Assembly: GCA_025024175.1 (NCBI GenBank)
Contig: QCXZ01000045.1
Span: 1,490,649-1,554,648 of the forward strand
Source of the DNA: Rhyzopertha dominica
Lineage: Eukaryota > Arthropoda > Insecta > Coleoptera > Bostrichidae
Direction: 5' to 3'
DNA: 64,000 bases
Shown here one piece after another: positions 1-14,502 of the stretch; within the stretch, counting starts at the first letter, position 1; each line of letters begins with the position of its first letter. The notes below the pieces were generated by a model. The model was not told the DNA's origin. It made no database searches and saw only the letters and a list, made by a program, of their open reading frames with translations. The position numbers and the translations under genes were made by a program.

Positions 1-3000
1 TTAATTTAGCTTTCTAAACCTAATGCAGACGTGATGTATTGCTAGTCCAGACGAGCACACCATCTGGCAGTGTCTAAGCTTTTGATCATGAGGTATTTCC
101 AAAATGCATCGAGCCATTGTATTGATACTGGTAAGTATACATAACAAGTTTATATGTAGATAATGGTGAAAAGCGTGTTTGTTGCCTTGCATGGCGTATC
201 GAAGGAGATGCGACATTAACAGTGTTATATATATGGCGGTAGATAGATAGAGTTTATCACCTAATGGTTATTTAGCTTTCTAAACCTAATGGCAAATCTG
301 ATGTATTGCTGGTCTAGACGAGCACACAACTGGCAGTGTCTAAGCTTTTGATCATGAGGTATTTTCCAAAAGGCATCGAGCAATTGTATTGTAACTGGTA
401 AGTATACATAACAAATTATATGTAGATAATGGTGCAAACGCGTGGTTTGTTGCCTTGCATGGGCGTGTCGAAGGAGATTCGATATTAACAAAGTGTTATA
501 TTGTCTGCGTTAGATTACATGGAGTTTATCCAACCTAACGGTTAATTTTAGCTTTCTAAACCTAATGCAGACCTGATGTATTTCTTGTCTGGACGATGCC
601 ACACTCATCTGACAGTGTCTTAGCTTTTGATCATGAGGTATTTTTCAAAATGCATCGAGCAATTGTACTGCTACTGTTAAGTAATATATAACAAATTTTA
701 AGTGCAGATAATAGTGCAACGCGTGATTTATCACCTAATGGTTAATTTAGCTTTCTAAAACCTAATGTAGACCTGATTGTACTGCATTTCTAGACGAGCA
801 CACACATATGGCCAGTGTATAAGCTCATGATCATAAGGTATATCCATAAAGCATCGAGCAATTGTACTGCTACTCCTGAAGTGTTATATAAGAAATCTAA
901 ATGCAAATGATGTGCAAACGCGTATTTTTGTCGCCTTGAATGTGGTAATGTGGGCGGTTCGACATTCACAAGGAGTTGCATGTTCGGTTAGCTAGTTGCG
1001 GTTTATCTCCTAATGGATAATTTAGGTTTCTAAACTAATGCAGACCTGATGTATTGCTTGTCTAGACGAGCACAGACAACTGGCAGTGGTCTAAGCTTTT
1101 GATCATGAGGTATTCCCAAAATGGCATCGAGTAATTGTATTGATACTGGTAAGTATACATAACAAATTAAAATGCAGATAATAGTGCAAACGCGTGCTTT
1201 GTCGCCTTGAATGACGTATCGTAGGAGATTCAACATCAACAAAGTGTTATATGTTTCAGTTTTGATAGATGGGGTTTATCACCTAATGGTTAATTTAGCA
1301 TTCTAAACCTAATGCAGACCTGATGTACTGCTTATCTAGACGAGCACACACATATGGCAGTATATAAGCTCAAAGATCATCAGGTATATCCATACAGCCA
1401 TCGAGCAATTGTACTGCTACTCTTAATCTATATAAGAAATCTAAATGCAAATGATGGTGCAAACGCGTGTTTTGTCGCCTTGAATGTTGTAACGTGGCGA
1501 TTCGACATTCACAAGGAGTAGCATGTTCGGTTAGCTAGTTGCAATTTATCTCCTAATGGATAATTTAGGTTNCTAAACCTAATGCAGACGTGATGTATTG
1601 CTAGTCCAGACGAGCACAAGCATCTGGCAGTGTCTAAGCTTTTGATCATGAGGTATTTCAAAATGCATCGCGCAATTGTACTGCTACTGTTAAGTATATA
1701 TAACAAATTTAAGTGCAGATAATAGTGCAAACGCGTGATTTATCCACCTAATGGTTAATTTAGCTTTCTAAACCTAATGCAGACCTGATGTACTGCATTT
1801 CTAGACGAGCACACACATATGGCAGTGTATAAGCTCATGATCTTCAGGTATATCCATAAAGCATCGAGCAATTGTACTGCTACTCTTAAGTGTATATAAG
1901 AAATCTAAATGCAAATGATGGTGCAAACGCGTGTTTTGTCGCCTTGCATAGTGTATCGAAAGAGATTCGACATTAATAAAGAGTTATATGTTTGCGTTAG
2001 ATACATGGAGTTTAGCACCTAATGGTTAATTTAGCTTTCTAAACCTAATGCAGACCTGATGTATTGCTTGTCCAGACGAGCACACACAACTGGCAGTGTC
2101 TAAGCTTTTGATCATGAGGTATTTCCAAAATGCATCGAGTAATTGTATTGATACTGGTAAGTATACATAACAAATTATAATGCAGATAATAGTGCAAACG
2201 CGTGTTTGTTGCCTTGCATGGCGTATCGAAGGAGATTCGACATTAACAAAGTGTTATATGTCTGCATTAGATACATGGAGTTTATCACCTAATGGTTAAT
2301 TTAGCTTTCTAAACCTAATGCAGACCTGATGTATTGCTTGTCTAGACGAGCACACACAACTGGTAGTGTTTAAGCTTTTGATCATGAGGTATTTCCAAAA
2401 CGCATTGAGCAATTGTATTGATATTGGTAAGTATACATAACAAATTAATATGAAGATAATGGTGCAAACGCGTGTTTGTCGCCTTGCATGGCGTATCGTA
2501 GGAGATTCGAAAATACCAATGTGTTATATGTCTGCGTTAGATACATGGAGTGCATCACCTAATGGTTAATTTAGCTTTCTAAACCTAATGCAGACCTGAT
2601 CTATTTCTAGTCTAGACGAGCACACTCACCTGACAGTCTAAACTTTTGATCAAGAGGTATTTCCAAATTGCATCGAGCAATTGTATTGATACTGGTAAGT
2701 ATACATAACAAATTAATGTGTAGATAATGGTGCAAACGCGTGTTTGTTGCCTTGCATGGCGTATCGTAGGAAATTCGATATTAACAAAGTGTTATATGAC
2801 TGCGCTAGATACATGGAGTTTATCACCTAATGGTTAATTTAGCTTTCTAAACCTAATGCAGACCTGATGTATTGCTTGTCTACGCGAGCACACACAACTG
2901 GCAGTGTCTAAGCTTTTGATCATGAGGTATTGTATTGATACTGGTAAGTATACATAACAAATTAATATGTAGATAATTGTGCAAACACGTGTTTGTTGCC

Positions 3001-6000
3001 TTGCATGGCGTATCGTAGGAAATTCGACATTAACAAAGTGTTATATGTCTGCGTTAGATACATAGAGTTAATCACCTAATGGTTAATTTAGCTTTCTAAA
3101 CCTAATGCAGACCTGATGTATTGATTGTCTAGACGAGCACAGACAACTGGCAGTGTCTAAGCTTTTGATCATGAGTTATTTCCAAAATGCATCGACCAAT
3201 TTGTATTGGTACTGGTAAGTATACATAACAAATTAATATGTAGATAATGGTGCAAACGCGTGTTTGTTGCCTTGCATAGTGTATCGAAAGAGATTCGACA
3301 TTAATAAAGAGTTATATATATGTTTGCGTTAGATACATGAAGTTTAGCACCTAATGGTTAATTTAGATTTCTAAACCTAATGCAGACCTGATGTATTGCT
3401 TGTCCAGACGAGCACACGCATCTGGCAGTGTCTAAAACTTTTGATCAAGAGGTATTTCCAAAATGTATCGAGCAATTGTATTGATACTGGTTAGTATAAA
3501 TAACAAATTGAAATGCGACTGTTAAGTATATATAAGAAATCTGAATGCAAATAATGGTGCAAAAGCGTGTTTTGTCGCCTTGAAAGGGGTATCGTAGCGA
3601 TTCGACATTCACAAGGAGTTGCATGGTTCGGTTAGATAGATGCAGTTTATCACCTAATGGTTAATTTAGCTTTCTAAACCTAATGCAGACCTGATGTATT
3701 GCTTGTCTAAACGAGCACAGACAACTGGCAGTGTCTAAGCTTTTGATCATGAGGTATTTCCAAAATGCATCGAGTAATTGTATTGATACTGGTAAGTATA
3801 CATAACAAATTAAAATGCAGATAATAGTGCAAACGCGTGTTTGTTGCCTTGCATGGCGTATCGAAGAAGATTCGACATTAACAAAGTGTTATATGTCTGC
3901 ATTAGATACATGGAGTTTATCACCTAATGGTTAATTTAGCTTTCTAAACCTAATGCAGACGTGATGTATTGCTAGTCCAGACGAGCACACCCATCTGGCA
4001 GTGTCTAAGCTTTTGATCATGAGGTATTTCCAAAATGCATCGAGCCATTGTATTGATACTGGTAAGTATACATAACAAGTTTATATGTAGATAATGGTGC
4101 AAAAGCGTGTTTGTTGCCTTGCATGGCGTATCGAAGGAGATTCGACATTAACAAAGTGTTATATGTCTGCGTTAGATAGATAGAGTTTATCACCTAATGG
4201 TTAATTTAGCTTTCTAAACCTAATGCAAATCAGATGTATTGCTTGTCTAGACGAGCACACAACTGGCAGTGTCTAAGCTTTTGATCATGAGGTATTTCCA
4301 AAATGCATCGAGCAATTGTATTGATACTGGTAAGTATACATAACAAATTATTATGTAGATAATGGTGCAAATGCGTGTTTGTTGCCTTGCATGGCGTGTC
4401 GAAGGAGATTCGATATTAACAAAGTGTTATATGTCTGCGTTAGATACATGGAGTTTATCACCTAACGGTTAATTTAGCTTTCTAAACCTAATGCAGACCT
4501 GATGTATTTCTTGTCTAGACGAGCACACTCATCTGACAGTGTCTTAGCTTTTGATCATGAGGTATTTCAAAATGCATCGAGCAATTGTACTGCTACTGTT
4601 AAGTATATATAACAAATTTAAGTGCAGATAATAGTGCAAACGCGTGATTTATCACCTAATGGTTAATTTAGCTTTCTAAACCTAATGTAGACCTGATGTA
4701 CTGCATTTCTAGACGAGCACACACATATGGCAGTGTATAAGCTCATGATCATAAGGTATAACATAACAAATTAATATGAAGATAATGGTGCAAACGCGTG
4801 TTTGTCGCCTTGCATGGCGTATCGTAGGAGATTCGAAAATACCAATGTGTTATATGTCTGCGTTAGATACATGGAGTGCATCACCTAATGGTTAATTTAG
4901 CTTTCTAAACCTAATGCAGACCTGATGTATTGCTTGTCTAGGCGAGCACACACAACTGGCAGTGTCTAAGCTTTTGATCATGACGTATTGTATTGATACT
5001 GGTAAGTATACATAACAAATTAATATGTAGATAATTGTGCAAACACGTGTTTGTTGCCTTGCATGGCGTATCGTAGGAAATTCGACATTAACAAAGTGTT
5101 ATATGTCTGCGTTAGATACATAGAGTTTATCACCTAATGGTTAATTTAGCTTTCTAAACCTAATGCAGACCTGATGTATTGCTTGTCTAGACGAGCACAG
5201 ACAACTGGCAGTGTCTAAGCTTTTGATCATGAGTTATTTCCAAAATGCATCGACCAATTTGTATTGGTACTGGTAAGTATACATAACAAATTAATATGTA
5301 GATAATGGTGCAAACGCGTGTTTGTTGCCTTGCATAGTGTATCGAAAGAGATTCGACATTAATAAAGAGTTATATGTTTGCGTTAGATACATGGAGTTTA
5401 GCACCTAATGGTTAATTTAGCTTTCTAAACCTAATGCAGACCTGATGTATTGCTTGTCTAGACGAGCACAGACAACTGGCAGTGTCTAAGCTTTTGATCA
5501 TGAGGTATTTCCAAAATGCATCGAGTAATTGTATTGATACTGGTAAGTATACATGGCAAATTAAAATGCAGATAATAGTGCAAACGCGTGTTTGTCGCTT
5601 TGCTTGGCGTATCGTAGGACATTCGACAATACCAATGTGTTATATGTCTGCGTTAGAAACAGAGTTTATCACCTAATGGTTAATTTAGCTCTCTAAACCT
5701 AATGCAGACCTGATGTATTGCTTGTCTAGACGAGCACACACATATGGCAGTGTATAAGCTCATGATCATCAGGTATATCTATAAAGCTTCGAGCAATTGT
5801 ACTGCTACTCTTAAGTGTATATAAATAAGAAATCTAAATGCAAATGATGGTTTAAACGCGTGTTTTGTCGGCTTAAATGTGGTAACGTGGCGATTCGACA
5901 TTCACAAGGAGTTGCATGTTTGGTTAGCTAGTTGCAGATTATCTCCTAATGGATAATTTAGGTTTCTAAACCTAATGCAGACGTGATGTATTGCTAGTCC

Positions 6001-9000
6001 AGACGAGCACACCCATCTGGCAGTGTCTAAGCTTTTGATCATGAGGTATTTCCAAAATGCATCGAGCCATTGTATTGATTACTGGTAAGTATACATAACA
6101 AGTTTATATGTAGATAATGGTGCAAAAGCCTGTTTGTTGCCTTGCATGGCGTATCGAAGGAGATTCGACATTAACAGTGTTATATATCTGCGTTAGATAC
6201 ATAGAGTTTATCACCTAATGGTTAATTTAGCTTTCAAAACCTAATGCAGACCTGATGTATTGCTTGTCTAGACGAGCACACACGACTGGCAGTGACTAAG
6301 CTTTTGATCATGAGGTATTGTATTGATACTGGTAAGTATACATAACAAATTAATATTTAGATAATGATACAAACGCGTGTTTGTTGCCTTGCATGGTGTA
6401 TCGTAGGAAATTCGACATTAACAAAGTGTTATATGTCTGCGTTGATACATGGAGTTTATCACCTATCGGTTAATTCAGCTTTCTAAACCTAATGCAGACC
6501 TGATGTATTTCTTGTCTAGACGAGCACACTCATCTGACACTGTCTAAATTTTTGATCAAGAGGTATTTTCAAAATGCATCGAGCCATTGTATTGATACTG
6601 GTAAGTATACATAACAAGTTTATATGTAGATAATGGTGCAAAAGCGTGTTTGTTGCCTTGCATGGCGTATCGAAGGAGATTCGACATTAACAGTGTTATA
6701 TATCTGCGTTAGATACATAGAGTTTATCACCTAATGGTTAATTTAGCTTTCTAAACCTAATGCAGACCTGATGTAATGCTTGTCTAGACGAGCACACTGA
6801 TCTGGCAGTGTCTTAGCTTTTGATCATGAGGTATTTCAAAATGCATCGAGCATTTGTACTGTTACTGTTAAGTATATATAACAAATTTAAGTGCAGATAA
6901 TAGTGCAAACACGTGATTTGTCGCCTTGAATGACGTATCGTACGAGATTCAACATAAACAAAGCGTTATATGTTTCAGTTTGATAGATGGGGTTTATCAC
7001 CTAATGGTTAATTTAGCTTTCTAAACCTAATGCAGACCTGATGTATTGCTTGTCTAGACGAGCACACACATATGGCAGTGTATAAGCTAATGATCATCAG
7101 GTATATCTATAAAGCATCGAGCAATTGTACTGCTACTCTTAAGTGTATATAAATAAGAAATCTAAATGCAAATGATGGTTTAAACGCGTGTTTTGTCGCC
7201 TTAAATGTGGTAACGTGGCGATTCGACATTCACAAGGAGTTGCATGTTCGGTTAGCTAGTTGCAGATTATCTCCTAATGGATAATTTAGGTTTCTAAACC
7301 TAATGCAGACGTGATGTACTGCTAGTCCAGACGAGCACACCCATCTGGCAGTGTCTAAGCTTTTGATCATGAGGTATTTCCAAAATGCATCGAGCCATTG
7401 TATTGATACTGGTAAGTATACATAACAAGTTTATATGTAGATAATGGTGCAAACGCGTGTTTGTTGCCTTGCATGGCGTATCGAAGGAGATTCGACATTA
7501 ACAGTGTTATATATCTGCGTTAGATACATAGAGTTTATCACCTAATGGTTAATTTAGCTTTCTAAACCTAATGCAAATCTGATGTATTGCTTGTCTAGAC
7601 GAGCACACAACTGGCAGTGTCTAAGCTTTTGATCATGAGGTATTTCCAAAATGCATCGAGCAATTGTATTGATACTGGTAAGTATACATAAGAAATTAAT
7701 ATGTAGATAATGGTGCAAACGCGTGTTTGTTGCCTTGCATGGCGTGTCGAAGAAGATTCGATATTAACAAAGTGCTATATGTCTGCGTTAGATACATGGA
7801 GTTTATCACCTAACGGTTAATTTAGCTTTCTAAACCTAATGCAGACCTGATGTATTTCTTGTCTAGACGAGCACACTCATCTGACAGTGTCTTAGCTTTT
7901 GATCATGAGGTATTTCAAAATGCATCGAGCAATTGTGCTGCTACTGTTAAGTATATATAACAAATTTAAGTGCAGATAATAGTNCAAACGCGTGATTTGT
8001 CGCCTTGAAGGACGTATCGTAGGAGATTCAACATCAACAAAGTGTTATATGTTTCAGTTTGATAGATGGGGTTTATCACCTAATGGTTAATTTAGCTTTC
8101 TAAACCTAATGCAGACCTGATGTACTGCATTTCTAGACGAGCACACACATATGGCAGCGTATAAGCTCATGATCATAAGGAATATCCATAAAGCATCGAG
8201 CGATTGTACTGCTACTCTTAAGTGTATATAAGAAATCTAAATGCAAATGATGGCGCAAACGCGTGTTTTGTCGCCTTAAATGTGGTAATGTGGCGGTTCG
8301 ACATTCACAAGGAGTTGCATGTTCGGTTAATATCCTAATGGATAATTTAGGTTTCTAAACCTAATGCAGACGTGATGTATTGCTAGTCCAGACGAGCACA
8401 CGCATCTGGCAGTGTCTAAGCTTTTGATCATGAGGTATTTCCAAAATGCATCGAGTAATTGTATTGATACTGGTAAGTATACAAAGCAAATTAAAATGCA
8501 AATAGTGCAAACGCGTGTTTGTCGCCTTGCAGGCGTATCGTTGGAGATTCGACAGTACCAATGTGTTATATGTCTGCATTAGAAACAGAGTTAATCACCT
8601 AATGGTTAATTTAGCTTTCTAAACCTAATGCAGACCTGATGTATTGCTTGTCTAGACGAGCACAGACAACTGGCAGTGTCTAAGCTTTTGATCATGAGGT
8701 ATTTCCAAAATGCATCGAGTAATTGTATTGATACTGGTAAGTATACATAACAAATTAAAATGCAGATAATGGTGCAAACGCGTGATTTGTCGCCTTGAAT
8801 GACGTATCGTAGGAGATTCAACATCAACAGTGTTATATGTTTCAGTTTGATAGATGGGGTCTATCACCTAATGGATAATTTAGCTTTCTAAACCTAACGC
8901 AGACCTGATGTACTGCTTATCTAGATCAGCACACTCATATGGCAGTATATAAGCTCATGATCATCAGGTATATCCATAAAGCATCGAGCAATTGTACTGC

Positions 9001-12000
9001 TACTCTTAATCTATATAAGAATTCTAAAAGCAAATGATGGTGCAAACGCGTGTTTTGTCGCCTTGAATGTTGTAACGTGGCGATTCGACGTTCACAAGGA
9101 GTAGCATGTTCGGTTAGCTAGTTGCAGTTTATCTCCTAATGGATAATTTAGGTTTCTAAACCTAATGCAGACGTGATGTATTGCTAGTCCAGACGAGCAC
9201 ACCCATCTGGCAGTGTCTAAGCTTTTGATCATGAGATATTGTATTGATACTAGTAAGTATACATAACAAATTAATATGTAGATAATTGTGCAAACGCGTG
9301 TTTGTTGCCTTGCATGGCGAATCGTAGGAAATTCGACATTAACAAAGTGTTATATGTCTGCGTTAGATACATGGAGTTTATCACATAATGGTTAATTTAG
9401 CATTCTAAACCTAATGCAGACCTGATGTATTGCTTGTCTACAACTGGAAGTGTCTAAGCTTTTGATCATGAGGTAATTCCAAAATGCATAGAGCAATTGT
9501 ATTGATACTGGTAAGTATACATAACAAATTAATATGAAGATAATGGTGCAAACGCGTGCTTGTTGCCTTGCATGGCGTATCGAAGGAGATTCGACATTAA
9601 CAAAGTGTTATATGTCTGCGTTAGATACATGGAGTTTATCACCTAATGGTTAATTTAGCTTTCTAAACCTAATGCAGACCTGATGTACTGCATTTCTAGA
9701 CGAGCACACACATATGGCAGCGTATAAGCTCATGATCATAAGGAATATCCATAAAGCATCGAGCGATTGTACTGCTACTCTTAAGTGTATATAAGAAATC
9801 TAAATGCAAATGATGGCGCAAACGCGTGTTTTGTCGCCTTAAATGTGGTAATGTGGCGGTTCGACATTCACAAGGAGTTGCATGTTCGGTTAATATCCTA
9901 ATGGATAATTTAGGTTTCTAAACCTAATGCAGACGTGATGTATTGCTAGTCCAGACGAGCACACGCATCTGGCAGTGTCTAAGCTTTTGATCATGAGGTA
10001 TTTCCAAAATGCATCGAGTAATTGTATTGATACTGGTAAGTATACAAAGCAAATTAAAATGCAAATAGTGCAAACGCGTGTTTGTCGCCTTGCAGGCGTA
10101 TCGTTGGAGATTCGACAGTACCAATGTGTTATATGTCTGCATTAGAAACAGAGTTAATCACCTAATGGTTAATTTAGCTTTCTAAACCTAATGCAGACCT
10201 GATGTATTGCTTGTCTAGACGAGCACAGACAACTGGCAGTGTCTAAGCTTTTGATCATGAGGTATTTCCAAAATGCATCGAGTAATTGTATTGATACTGG
10301 TAAGTATACATAACAAATTAAAATGCAGATAATGGTGCAAACGCGTGATTTGTCGCCTTGAATGACGTATCGTAGGAGATTCAACATCAACAGTGTTATA
10401 TGTTTCAGTTTGATAGATGGGGTCTATCACCTAATGGATAATTTAGCTTTCTAAACCTAACGCAGACCTGATGTACTGCTTATCTAGACCAGCACACTCA
10501 TATGGCAGTATATAAGCTCATGATCATCAGGTATATCCATAAAGCATCGAGCAATTGTACTGCTACTCTTAATCTATATAAGAATTCTAAAAGCAAATGA
10601 TGGTGCAAACGCGTGTTTTGTCGCCTTGAATGTTGTAACGTGGCGATTCGACGTTCACAAGGAGTAGCATGTTCGGTTAGCTAGTTGCAGTTTATCTCCT
10701 AATGGATAATTTAGGTTTCTAAACCTAATGCAGACGTGATGTATTGCTAGTCCAGACGAGCACACCCATCTGGCAGTGTCTAAGCTTTTGATCATGAGAT
10801 ATTGTATTGATACTAGTAAGTATACATAACAAATTAATATGTAGATAATTGTGCAAACGCGTGTTTGTTGCCTTGCATGGCGAATCGTAGGAAATTCGAC
10901 ATTAACAAAGTCTTATATGTCTGCGTTAGATACATGGAGTTTATCACATAATGGTTAATTTAGCATTCTAAACCTAATGCAGACCTGATGTATTGCTTGT
11001 CTACAACTGGAAGTGTCTAAGCTTTTGATCATGAGGTAATTCCAAAATGCATAGAGCAATTGTATTGATACTGGTAAGTATACATAACAAATTAATATGA
11101 AGATAATGGTGCAAACGCGTGCTTGTTGCCTTGCATGGCGTATCGAAGGAGATTCGACATTAACAAAGTGTTATATGTCTGCGTTAGATACATGGAGTTT
11201 ATCACCTAATGGTTAATTTAGCTTTCTAAACCTAATGCAGACCTGATGTATTGCTTGTCTAGACGAGCACACACAACTGGTAGTGTCTAAGCTTTTGATC
11301 ATGAGGTATTTCCAAAATGCATCGAGCAATAATTGGTACTGGTAAGTATACATATAGTAAATTAAAATGCAGATAATAGTGCAAACGCGTGTTTGTCGCT
11401 TTGCTTGGCGTATCGTAGGACATTCGACAATACCAATGTGTTATATGTCTGCGTTAGAAACAGAGTTTATCACCTAATGGTTAATTTAGCTTTCTAAACC
11501 TAATGCAGACCTGATGTATTGCTTGTCTAGACGAGCACACACATATGGCAGCGTATAAGCTCATGATCATAAGGAATATCCATAAAGCATCGAGCGATTG
11601 TACTGCTACTCTTAAGTGTATATAAGAAATCTAAATGCAAATGATGGCGCAAACGCGTGTTTTGTCGCCTTAAATGTGGTAATGTGGCGGTTCGACATTC
11701 ACAAGGAGTTGCATGTTCGGTTAATATCCTAATGGATAATTTAGGTTTCTAAACCTAATGCAGACGTGATGTATTGCTAGTCCAGACGAGCACACGCATC
11801 TGGCAGTGTCTAAGCTTTTGATCATGAGGTATTTCCAAAATGCATCGAGTAATTGTATTGATACTGGTAAGTATACAAAGCAAATTAAAATGCAAATAGT
11901 GCAAACGCGTGTTTGTCGCCTTGCAGGCGTATCGTTGGAGATTCGACAGTACCAATGTGTTATATGTCTGCATTAGAAACAGAGTTAATCACCTAATGGT

Positions 12001-14502
12001 TAATTTAGCTTTCTAAACCTAATGCAGACCTGATGTATTGCTTGTCTAGACGAGCACAGACAACTGGCAGTGTCTAAGCTTTTGATCATGAGGTATTTCC
12101 AAAATGCATCGAGTAATTGTATTGATACTGGTAAGTATACATAACAAATTAAAATGCAGATAATGGTGCAAACGCGTGATTTGTCGCCTTGAATGACGTA
12201 TCGTAGGAGATTCAACATCAACAGTGTTATATGTTTCAGTTTGATAGATGGGGTCTATCACCTAATGGATAATTTAGCTTTCTAAACCTAACGCAGACCT
12301 GATGTATTGCTTGTCTAGACGAGCACACACAATTGGTAGTGTCTAAGCTTTTGATCATGAGGTATTTCCAAAATGCATCGAGCAATAATTGGTACTGGTA
12401 AGTATACATATAGTAAATTAAAATGCAGATAATAGTGCAAACGCGTGTTTGTCGCTTTGCTTGGCGTATCGTAGGACATTCGACAATACCAATGTGTTAT
12501 ATGTCTGCGTTAGAAACAGAGTTTATCACCTAATGGTTAATTTAGCTTTCTAAACCTAATGCAGACCTGATGTATTGCTTGTCTAGACGAGCACACACAT
12601 ATGGCAGCGTATAAGCTCATGATCATAAGGAATATCCATAAAGCATCGAGCGATTGTACTGCTACTCTTAAGTGTATATAAGAAATCTAAATGCAAATGA
12701 TGGCGCAAACGCGTGTTTTGTCGCCTTAAATGTGGTAATGTGGCGGTTCGACATTCACAAGGAGTTGCATGTTCGGTTAATATCCTAATGGATAATTTAG
12801 GTTTCTAAACCTAATGCAGACGTGATGTATTGCTAGTCCAGACGAGCACACGCATCTGGCAGTGTCTAAGCTTTTGATCATGAGGTATTTCCAAAATGCA
12901 TCGAGTAATTGTATTGATACTGGTAAGTATACAAAGCAAATTAAAATGCAAATAGTGCAAACGCGTGTTTGTCGCCTTGCAGGCGTATCGTTGGAGATTC
13001 GACAGTACCAATGTGTTATATGTCTGCATTAGAAACAGAGTTAATCACCTAATGGTTAATTTAGCTTTCTAAACCTAATGCAGACCTGATGTATTGCTTG
13101 TCTAGACGAGCACAGACAACTGGCAGTGTCTAAGCTTTTGATCATGAGGTATTTCCAAAATGCATCGAGTAATTGTATTGATACTGGTAAGTATACATAA
13201 CAAATTAAAATGCAGATAATGGTGCAAACGCGTGATTTGTCGCCTTGAATGACGTATCGTAGGAGATTCAACATCAACAGTGTTATATGTTTCAGTTTGA
13301 TAGATGGGGTCTATCACCTAATGGATAATTTAGCTTTCTAAACCTAACGCAGACCTGATGTACTGCTTATCTAGACCAGCACACTCATATGGCAGTATAT
13401 AAGCTCATGATCATCAGGTATATCCATAAAGCATCGAGCAATTGTACTGCTACTCTTAATCTATATAAGAATTCTAAAAGCAAATGATGGTGCAAACGCG
13501 TGTTTTGTCGCCTTGAATGTTGTAACGTGGCGATTCGACGTTCACAAGGAGTAGCATGTTCGGTTAGCTAGTTGCAGTTTATCTCCTAATGGATAATTTA
13601 GGTTTCTAAACCTAATGCAGACGTGATGTATTGCTAGTCCAGACGAGCACACCCATCTGGCAGTGTCTAAGCTTTTGATCATGAGATATTGTATTGATAC
13701 TAGTAAGTATACATAACAAATTAATATGTAGATAATTGTGCAAACGCGTGTTTGTTGCCTTGCATGGCGAATCGTAGGAAATTCGACATTAACAAAGTGT
13801 TATATGTCTGCGTTAGATACATGGAGTTTATCACATAATGGTTAATTTAGCATTCTAAACCTAATGCAGACCTGATGTATTGCTTGTCTACAACTGGAAG
13901 TGTCTAAGCTTTTGATCATGAGGTAATTCCAAAATGCATAGAGCAATTGTATTGATACTGGTAAGTATACATAACAAATTAATATGAAGATAATGGTGCA
14001 AACGCGTGCTTGTTGCCTTGCATGGCGTATCGAAGGAGATTCGACATTAACAAAGTGTTATATGTCTGCGTTAGATACATGGAGTTTATCACCTAATGGT
14101 TAATTTAGCTTTCTAAACCTAATGCAGACCTGATGTATTGCTTGTCTAGACGAGCACACACAACTGGTAGTGTCTAAGCTTTTGATCATGAGGTATTTCC
14201 AAAATGCATCGAGCAATAATTGGTACTGGTAAGTATACATATAGTAAATTAAAATGCAGATAATAGTGCAAACGCGTGTTTGTCGCTTTGCTTGGCGTAT
14301 CGTAGGACATTCGACAATACCAATGTGTTATATGTCTGCGTTAGAAACAGAGTTTATCACCTAATGGTTAATTTAGCTTTCTAAACCTAATGCAGACCTG
14401 ATGTATTGCTTGTCTAGACGAGCACACACATATGGCAGTGTATAAGCTCATGATCATCAGGTATATCCATAAAGCATCGAGCAATTGTACTGCTACTCTT
14501 AA
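1..14502 (+). repeat. satellite array, segment 1 (about 270-bp monomers)
   Basis: Head-to-tail repeats fill the segment. The landmark ttagctttctaaacctaatg recurs at 2031, 2301, 2571, 2839 and 3088, so the period is about 270 bp, with a shorter variant of about 249 bp that lacks the stretch around tatttccaaaatgcatcgag. At least three monomer types interleave. One has ttgatactggtaagtatac. One has ctgctactcttaagtgtat with taatggataatttaggtttc. One has ctgctactgttaagtatata with gcgtgatttgtcgcc. Nearly all keep gtgcaaacgcgtg. Short minus-strand open frames of 60-75 codons recur with the monomers; they are a by-product of the repeat and are not annotated as genes. The first 1.75 kb carries many single-base indels relative to the related block at 3931..4700. 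Confidence 0.97.
8093..14500 (+). repeat. higher-order repeat lattice in the satellite
   Basis: A block of about 510 bp (8361..8867) recurs essentially unchanged at 9924, 11755 and 12811. The spacings are 1,563, 1,831 and 1,056 bp, about 6, 7 and 4 monomers. Neighbouring monomers travel with it, including a shortened variant reading tctacaactgg at about 9438, 11001 and 13889, where the usual gacgagcacaca is missing. Homogenisation of multi-monomer blocks by unequal exchange or amplification is the usual explanation (inference). Confidence 0.9.
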
